Below are positions 59,191-64,000 of a stretch of 64,000 nt of DNA, piece after piece. The DNA comes from Bacillus sp. FJAT-27225 (GTDB lineage: Bacteria; Bacillota; Bacilli; Bacillales; Cytobacillaceae). A program made the position numbers and the translations under genes. The notes under the pieces are model-generated. The model saw nothing but the letters and a program-made list of their open reading frames with translations. It had not been told where the DNA came from and made no database searches. The stretch covers positions 792,466-856,465 of the forward strand of contig NZ_MAYU01000012.1 in the NCBI RefSeq assembly GCF_001685025.1, in the 5' to 3' direction. How positions within the stretch are numbered: the stretch's first letter is position 1; every line of letters starts with the position of its first letter.

Positions 59191-59547
59191 TCAGTCCTTG
59201 CTTTTATCAAAGACGACTTTTTGAACAACCAGATTGACGAGTGATATGATGATAGCAACGAGGAACGCCATCCCGAAACTTGAAATTTCAAAGGCGGAAC
59301 CCATCAGCTTGTCGGTCAGCATCAAGGTCAGTGCGTTGATGACAAACAGGAAGAGACCAAGTGTAAGAATCGTAACTGGAAGGGTGAGCAAAATTAGAAT
59401 CGGCCTGACAATGATGTTCAGAACGGACAGAAGGAAACTGGCCCCGATTGCTGCTCCGAGCCCTGTCAGCCTGAATTCATCATCAAAGTAACCTGCAATC
59501 GCCATGAACAGAACGGCATTGATTGCGATTCCGAGTAACCATTTCAA
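59191..59547 (-). CDS. yvlD: Phage holin family IV/DUF360 membrane protein (YvlD)
   Basis: A 118-residue four-helix membrane protein of the YvlD family: KWLLGIAINAVLFMAIAGYFDDEFRLTGLGAAIGASFLLSVLNIIVRPILILLTLPVTILTLGLFLFVINA. B. subtilis yvlD belongs to the SigW envelope-stress operon yvlABCD and contributes to antimicrobial peptide resistance. I choose the TTG at 59547, 9 nt after GGGGAGG; the frame to an ATG at 59571 would include that site. It follows yvlB after about 75 nt. Confidence 0.9.
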   Translation of the reverse strand: MKWLLGIAINAVLFMAIAGYFDDEFRLTGLGAAIGASFLLSVLNIIVRPILILLTLPVTILTLGLFLFVINALTLMLTDKLMGSAFEISSFGMAFLVAIIISLVNLVVQKVVFDKSKD

Positions 59548-59620
59548 TTTGTTCACCCTCCCCTGGACCATACTTCACTTTAATAATAGTGTATATGAGA
59601 CTGCTTGAAAAAATACACTA

Positions 59621-60751
59621 TTATTCTTGATCATCCTTTTTATAAACAGTTGCCTTGCGGACAGAGATTCCACCAGTTTTTGTTTCAGCGACAATCCTTG
59701 AGACGCGTTCTTGTTCCTGGATTGTTTTAAAACGAAGGAGTTTCTGGATCATTTCACTTTTTTCCTCAAGCAGCTGGATTCTGTCAAGGTCAACCTGGAA
59801 ACCTCCCAGATTGGATCTCAACTCCCCATCAACTGGCAGCTCGGCAGGCACATAGATTTCAATGCCTCCGGTTACGGCTTTGGCGGAAAGGAAGTCACAG
59901 TCGCCCTGCACTTCACACTCGATGCCTCCGTTGAATGTCCTCAGGTCAGCTTTTGCGAATGGGCCGGCCAGCTTAATGCCGCCGTTAATCGTTTCCGCAT
60001 CCACTCTTTCAACCGCACACCGTTTTAGCTTTATATGTCCATTTGCGGTTTCGGCTTCAAGCTTTTCACCCGATACTCCCTTGAAGGAGATTTTTCCGTT
60101 CCCGGTTTTTGCCTTTAAATCCTCGACTCGCAGGTTCTCACCTGTTACAGGGCCGTTGAACAGTTTGGCGCGGATTTTTTCATAGGCGGCATCCGGAACA
60201 TATAGGACTGCATCAAGCTTCATCCATTTTTCATTGGCAAGGAACTTTAGCTTGCTGCCTTCGACTATGAAAATAACAGAGTCGAGCAACGCCTTCCGAG
60301 CTTCATCCTGATTATCGGCTCTGTACACCTTCGCCTCGCACTCAATCCGGACATCCTCCTGGTCGGTTGGGACAAGTTTCACCGAACCGTTGGCGATGCT
60401 AATGTCAATATCCGTAACGTTGACTGCGTTGTGCTGAAAAATATGTGAGATTTCCACTGACTGGCCGAAATTCAAATCCAAATCGAGTTCTCTAACTTTT
60501 TTAATCACGGTGTCTACTAAATCAAACAGCTTATCCTTTGCCGAATTATTTTTGTATTGCCCGTATGAGGAGGAAGATTTCTTTTCCGAGCTTTGGTCAA
60601 CAACAACCGAAAGGTCGTTCATGATTTCCTGTTCCTTTTGCCCCGCCGATTTGGATGACTTTTCGAGTTCCTCCAGAAGCGTGATTGCTTCCGATGCGGA
60701 CAGGCTGCCTCTTTCAACCATATCAAGAATTCGTTTCCGTTCTTCCTTCAC
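59621..60751 (-). CDS. yvlB: DUF4097 envelope-stress protein (YvlB)
   Basis: A 376-residue protein: an N-terminal helical SHOCT-like motif (KEERKRILDMVERGSLSASEAITLLEELEKSS, residues 2-34), a Ser/Lys-rich linker, and a long beta-helical DUF4097 domain (about 100-350) of short repeated strands (GKISFKGVSGEKLEAETANGHIKLKRCAVERVDAETINGGIKL). YvlB-type proteins lie in SigW or Lia-type stress operons; their mechanism is unclear. The start is a GTG after GGGGAG. It is between a DUF4870 protein and yvlD, with a SigW-type promoter at 61149-61174. Confidence 0.9.
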   Translation of the reverse strand: MKEERKRILDMVERGSLSASEAITLLEELEKSSKSAGQKEQEIMNDLSVVVDQSSEKKSSSSYGQYKNNSAKDKLFDLVDTVIKKVRELDLDLNFGQSVEISHIFQHNAVNVTDIDISIANGSVKLVPTDQEDVRIECEAKVYRADNQDEARKALLDSVIFIVEGSKLKFLANEKWMKLDAVLYVPDAAYEKIRAKLFNGPVTGENLRVEDLKAKTGNGKISFKGVSGEKLEAETANGHIKLKRCAVERVDAETINGGIKLAGPFAKADLRTFNGGIECEVQGDCDFLSAKAVTGGIEIYVPAELPVDGELRSNLGGFQVDLDRIQLLEEKSEMIQKLLRFKTIQEQERVSRIVAETKTGGISVRKATVYKKDDQE

Positions 60752-60790
60752 AAAAAACTCCCCTTTCCATTCTTACATTGTTCTATTTTT

Positions 60791-61123
60791 TTACATATGA
60801 TACGTATGTGCCGGATCTTGAAGTACTTTAATTCCCATGACGACGTTCCAAATTGTTATACCCACTGTAAGGATCCCATACACAATGAAGCCTAGAATTG
60901 CGAACGCCATTCCAGCTCCTGGTTCTGTGGCAGCGGCAAACATGGCAAGCATGATGATGAATGGTATGCCAGCGAGCGGAATGAGATGGGATAGAAATGC
61001 CCGTTTCGCATGGCTTTTCGTCACTTCATTGTCAGCAACAAAATAAATAACGCATGGCAGCAGGAAAGCCGCAAAGAAGATGCTGAAATAACTAAGCGCC
61101 GAAAGTATTCTTTGTGTATCCAT
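60791..61123 (-). CDS. DUF4870 membrane protein
   Basis: A 110-residue membrane protein of the DUF4870 (Tic20-like) family with three hydrophobic segments; typical parts are ILSALSYFSIFFAAFLLPCVIYFVADNE, SHAKRAFLSHLIPL and a C-terminal AFAILGFIVYGILTVGITIWNVVMGIKVLQD. Function unknown. The ATG at 61123 has GAGGAG at 8 nt. It takes the place of yvlA/yvlC as first gene of the yvl operon and directly follows a SigW-type promoter. Confidence 0.87.
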   Translation of the reverse strand: MDTQRILSALSYFSIFFAAFLLPCVIYFVADNEVTKSHAKRAFLSHLIPLAGIPFIIMLAMFAAATEPGAGMAFAILGFIVYGILTVGITIWNVVMGIKVLQDPAHTYHM

Positions 61124-61148
61124 GTGGATCACTCCTCTAAACTTAATG

Positions 61149-61174
61149 TACGTGGCGAAAGCCCAAAGGTTTCA
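61149..61174 (-). promoter_or_regulatory. SigW-type ECF promoter
   Basis: On the minus strand TGAAAC (61174-61169), 16-nt spacer, CGTA (61152-61149), an exact match to the Bacillus SigW consensus, about 25 nt before the DUF4870 start. It predicts envelope-stress induction of the yvl genes. Confidence 0.85.
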
Positions 61175-61183
61175 CTTCAAACG

Positions 61184-62101
61184 TTATAAATCATTTCTAA
61201 CAAGTCTGTGTTTATTTTCAAAATAGCGCTGAAGCCCGCCGGCAAACAGATTTAAAAACAGGATTGTCAATCCGATCGCGGCTATTGCCGAAAACGGAAT
61301 CCATCTGTAAATTCGGACATCATCGAGTATCGTCATAAACAATGTTGGCCAAGCCAGCGATGTATTGACGACATCATACAGAAAACCGTTTTCCTGAACG
61401 ATGAAGGTATGGTTGATGAAAATATGGATGATACCAAGCTGCGAAATCAGGAAAAGCACCCTGCCGATGTCATTGATTACCAGCACAATAATATTTGGTA
61501 TGACGACAGGAAGATAATAATTCCTGAACATTTTAAAAGGTGAGCAGCCTGAGACGATGCCAGCCTCGATATATGGGCGTTTTTCGGTTTGCCTCATGTG
61601 CTCATGGATGATTTCCGCTACCCTTCCACCTTCAATTAAGGCAAGCACAAGTACAATCCAAACCGGCCTGATTTCTGAAAAAAAGATAATTGGCAAGCCT
61701 GAGAAAAATGAAACAAAGAAAATCGGGGGCATGAATGAAAACAGCTGCTGCCAGGCATGCATAAAGCCTTCCATGAACGTTGAATAAAAAGCTGCGACCG
61801 CAAGCGGGATTGCAAACACATATCTGGCAACCACAACAGCAAGTACAACCAAAAGCGTCTCCCCCGCCCCCAGGATAATTAGGCTGAGAATATCCAGGCC
61901 TTTATGGTCACTGCCAAGCGGATAGCCTTCCATTGGCGGAAAAGGCGGCAAGACAAATTTCCCCTCGTCCGTCCGAATTACCCCCAACGGCTTAAGCTCG
62001 GTGTCCACAAATGGAAAATACGGGCCAAAAACCGCAACAAGCACGACTAGCAGCAGAAAAAATGCACCTGTCCAAAGCCTCCAATTCCATTTCATCTCCA
62101 T
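61184..62101 (-). CDS. ABC transporter permease, OppC/DppC-like
   Basis: A 305-residue binding-protein-dependent permease of the peptide/nickel type. It has an N-terminal helix, an extracytoplasmic loop, then five segments with the EAA-like loop HMRQTEKRPYIEAGIVSGCSPFKMFRNYYLPVVIPNI (about residues 165-205) that contacts the ATPase. Its ATG overlaps the stop of the upstream permease gene by one base (TGATG). No ATPase or solute-binding gene is in the window on either side, so the transporter partners must be elsewhere; substrate is unknown. Confidence 0.85.
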   Translation of the reverse strand: MEMKWNWRLWTGAFFLLLVVLVAVFGPYFPFVDTELKPLGVIRTDEGKFVLPPFPPMEGYPLGSDHKGLDILSLIILGAGETLLVVLAVVVARYVFAIPLAVAAFYSTFMEGFMHAWQQLFSFMPPIFFVSFFSGLPIIFFSEIRPVWIVLVLALIEGGRVAEIIHEHMRQTEKRPYIEAGIVSGCSPFKMFRNYYLPVVIPNIIVLVINDIGRVLFLISQLGIIHIFINHTFIVQENGFLYDVVNTSLAWPTLFMTILDDVRIYRWIPFSAIAAIGLTILFLNLFAGGLQRYFENKHRLVRNDL

Positions 62102-63039
62102 CAGCCCCTCTCCAGCGGAGAGACCATATTTTTCCCGACCCCTGTTGCCAGTTTTGATAGAAAAATAACTCCTGTAAAGAGGATGATGTAGCCGGCTGCA
62201 CCAAAAACGTTGATAGAGTTTGGCTGGCCAACTGCAAACACATCGGGCGAGGCTACAGTTTCGAGAAAGAAGAAGGCGGCACCCCGGTAATTGGTTAAAT
62301 ACTCAACAATGAACAAGTTTGAAAGAGTATAAAGTGTGATGGTGTTCGTATGGCTGAGAATTTTGGGGTAACAGTTTTTTAAAACATGCCGATAAAGCAC
62401 CTGAATAGGGGGTGTCCCCTTTGAAAAGGCTGTGACGATATAATCGCGGCCCTGTTCATCGCGGATGCTCGAATAGGTGATATTGGCAATATAGAATACC
62501 GGGTAGATTGAGAGGAAAATGATATTCAAGATTATCACACTCATAGAATCGCCAAATACCCTCATGTATGGCATAACTCCCCATTCATAGGCAGTCATAA
62601 TGGCGATTTGAGTCATAATAATCAAGAACAAATCTGGAATCGACAAAAAGACCCGCGTCGTCGGTTCGCCAAGGAAACGAGCTTTTCTATTACGAGACCG
62701 GTAATCAAATATCCCCTTAGCAACTCCGACAAAGAGGCCGATGACAAGGGCAGGCAAAGCAATCTTCATGCTTTTGTTAAAAGTCCGGACAATGTTTGTG
62801 GTCATCGAGTACCCATCCATAACATCGCCAAGCCCTTTATTTTCTTTTATATATGTAAAGAAACCCTTGAACTGTTGTACATGTTCCTTGAAGGAATACT
62901 CATAGCGTGCCCCTTCATATGAACCTGCACGCCCTTCCGTATAGACCGCTGTTCTTGGCAAAAATAACAGCGTCAAAAAAAGGATTGTCGCCACAACCCA
63001 TAACGCTCCCTGGCGCAAGACCAGATTAACAATATTCAA
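62101..63039 (-). CDS. ABC transporter permease, OppB/DppB-like
   Basis: A 312-residue permease related to OppB but divergent: N-terminal helix, a periplasmic-side loop of about 80 residues (YTEGRAGSYEGARYEYSFKEHVQQFKGFFTYIKENKGLGDVMDG), and five further segments with the EAA-like loop IRDEQGRDYIVTAFSKGTPPIQVLYRHVLKNCYPKIL. I choose the TTG at 63039, 8 nt after GGGGG, over the TTG at 63060. It forms a translationally coupled pair with the downstream OppC-like gene. A 52-nt repeat array lies directly upstream, so the promoter must be in the 80 nt between. Confidence 0.82.
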   Translation of the reverse strand: MNIVNLVLRQGALWVVATILFLTLLFLPRTAVYTEGRAGSYEGARYEYSFKEHVQQFKGFFTYIKENKGLGDVMDGYSMTTNIVRTFNKSMKIALPALVIGLFVGVAKGIFDYRSRNRKARFLGEPTTRVFLSIPDLFLIIMTQIAIMTAYEWGVMPYMRVFGDSMSVIILNIIFLSIYPVFYIANITYSSIRDEQGRDYIVTAFSKGTPPIQVLYRHVLKNCYPKILSHTNTITLYTLSNLFIVEYLTNYRGAAFFFLETVASPDVFAVGQPNSINVFGAAGYIILFTGVIFLSKLATGVGKNMVSPLERG

Positions 63040-63124
63040 TTTGCCTTCCCCCTTATCCAAACTCGTTTCTATCTCTATTACATTTATTTTACAATTTTGT
63101 CAGAATTTTTTCAATTTGGGTACA

Positions 63125-64000
63125 ATTTAAAATGTTTTTATGCGACGAATCCCTCTTCGATGAACACTGGTCCGTCTCTTAAATTGTTTTTATGGGATGA
63201 ATCTCTCTTCACTGAATACTGGTCCGTCTCTTAAGTTGTATTTATGGGACGAATCTCTCTTCGCTGAATACTGGTCCGTCCCTTAAATTGTATTTATGGG
63301 ACGAATCTCTTTTCACTGAACACTGGTCCGGCTCTTAATTGTTTTTGTACGACGAATCTCTCTTCGCTGAGCACTGGTCCGTCTCTTAAATTGTTTTTAT
63401 GGGACGAATCTCTTTTCACTGAATACTGGTCAGTCTCTTAAATTGTTTTTGTGGGACGAATCTCCCTTCAATGAGCACTGGTCCGTCTCTTAAGTTGTAT
63501 TTATGGGACGAATCTCTCTTCGCTGAATACTGGTCCGTCCCTTAAATTGTATTTATGGGACGAATCTCTCTTCACTGAACACTGGTCCGTCTCTTAATTG
63601 TTTTTGTACGACGAATCTCTCTTCGCTGAGCACTGGTCCGTCTCTTAAATTGTTTTTATGGGACGAATCTCTTTTCACTGAATACTGGTCAGTCTCTTAA
63701 ATTGTTTTTGTGGGACGAATCTCCCTTCAATGAGCACTGGTCCGTCTCTTAAGTTGTATTTATGGGACGAATCTCTCTTCGCTGAATACTGGTCCGTCCC
63801 TTAAATTGTATTTATGGGACGAATCTCTCTTCGCTGAATACTGGTCCGTCTCTTAAATCGTTTTTATGGGACGAATCTCTCTTCACTGAGCACTGATCCG
63901 TCCTTAATAGTTTTTATGGGACGAATCTCTCTTCACTGAGCACTGGTCCGTCTCTTAAATTGTTTTTATGCGACGAATCTCCCTTCACTGAGCACTGGTC
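63125..64000. repeat. 52-nt tandem repeat array (17 units, cut by window edge)
   Basis: About 17 head-to-tail units of 51-52 nt fill the end of the window. The unit reads GGGACGAATCTCTCTTCACT then GAACACTGGTCCGTCTC then TTAAATTGTTTTTAT. CTGGTC words recur every 51-52 nt from about 63167 to 63995. Units differ by scattered substitutions. A five-unit block (about 259 bp) is duplicated: GTTTTTGTACGACG at 63341 recurs at 63600, and the variant TGGTCAGTC recurs with the same offset. There are no unique spacers, so it is not a CRISPR array, and no long open frame. Confidence 0.92.

Noticed and set aside
63125..64000. CRISPR array
   Set aside because: The whole 52-nt unit repeats with scattered changes; there are no unique spacers between constant repeats and no cas genes.

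Overview
The window reads as the chromosome of a low-to-mid GC Gram-positive of the Bacillaceae (Bacillus sensu lato). Evidence: AGGAGG-type ribosome binding sites with frequent TTG and GTG starts, and long blocks of Bacillus subtilis-type gene order (secG-est-rnr-smpB-ssrA; cggR-gapA-pgk-tpiA-gpmI-eno; yvcI-rapZ-yvcK-whiA-crh; hisZGDBHAFI; hprK-lgt-yvoD-ppaX-yvoF). I cannot fix the genus from the sequence.

Layout. 1-3.9 kb: the Mrp Na+/H+ antiporter operon (mrpA-B-C and a cut mrpD), minus strand. 4.3-14.6 kb: a visibly AT-richer accessory stretch with a DUF1232 protein, DoxX, a 3-hydroxybutyrate dehydrogenase/GntP permease pair, a split ThrE-type exporter, an FMN reductase, an AAC(3)-like acetyltransferase, a decayed second DoxX copy, and an 870-residue PHP/SMC-like ATPase next to the tmRNA gene. 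14.7-19.95 kb: trans-translation and RNA turnover (ssrA, smpB, rnr), esterase, secG. The ssrA gene is split by a 272-nt group I intron in its T-loop. 20.3-29.7 kb: GlcNAc PTS and the glycolytic genes with the CggR repressor and its operator. 29.8-36.2 kb: glutaredoxin-like protein, sigL, a three-gene lipase cassette resembling a reverse-arrangement type VII toxin with a lipoprotein and a small helical partner, tRNA-Arg, clpP with a CtsR box. 36.6-43.6 kb: crh, whiA, yvcK, rapZ, Nudix, trxB, TPR protein. 43.7-50.9 kb: histidine biosynthesis. 51-57.3 kb: a CWB2 surface protein, yvoF, ppaX, yvoD, lgt, hprK. 57.7-63 kb: frameshifted ynfA, an amidase, a SigW-type yvl envelope-stress operon, and an orphan pair of ABC permeases. 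63.1-64 kb: a 52-nt tandem array running off the window.

The strongest unexplained signal is a set of degenerate tandem repeats in the gaps between genes. Each locus has its own core word, but all repeat at multiples of the DNA helical pitch: almost exactly 21 nt at six loci, mixed 11/21/52/105 nt at one, and 52 nt at the array at the end. They occur both between operons and inside the his and lgt operons. Other points of interest are the ssrA intron, the candidate type VII lipase module, the PHP-ATPase beside ssrA, and two composite REP/MITE-like elements whose outer arms differ in sequence but keep their pairing.

Functionally the core of the window ties sugar uptake and glycolysis (nagP, gapA operon, CggR) to carbon catabolite control (hprK, crh, ppaX, rapZ, yvcK), with cell envelope and stress functions at both ends.
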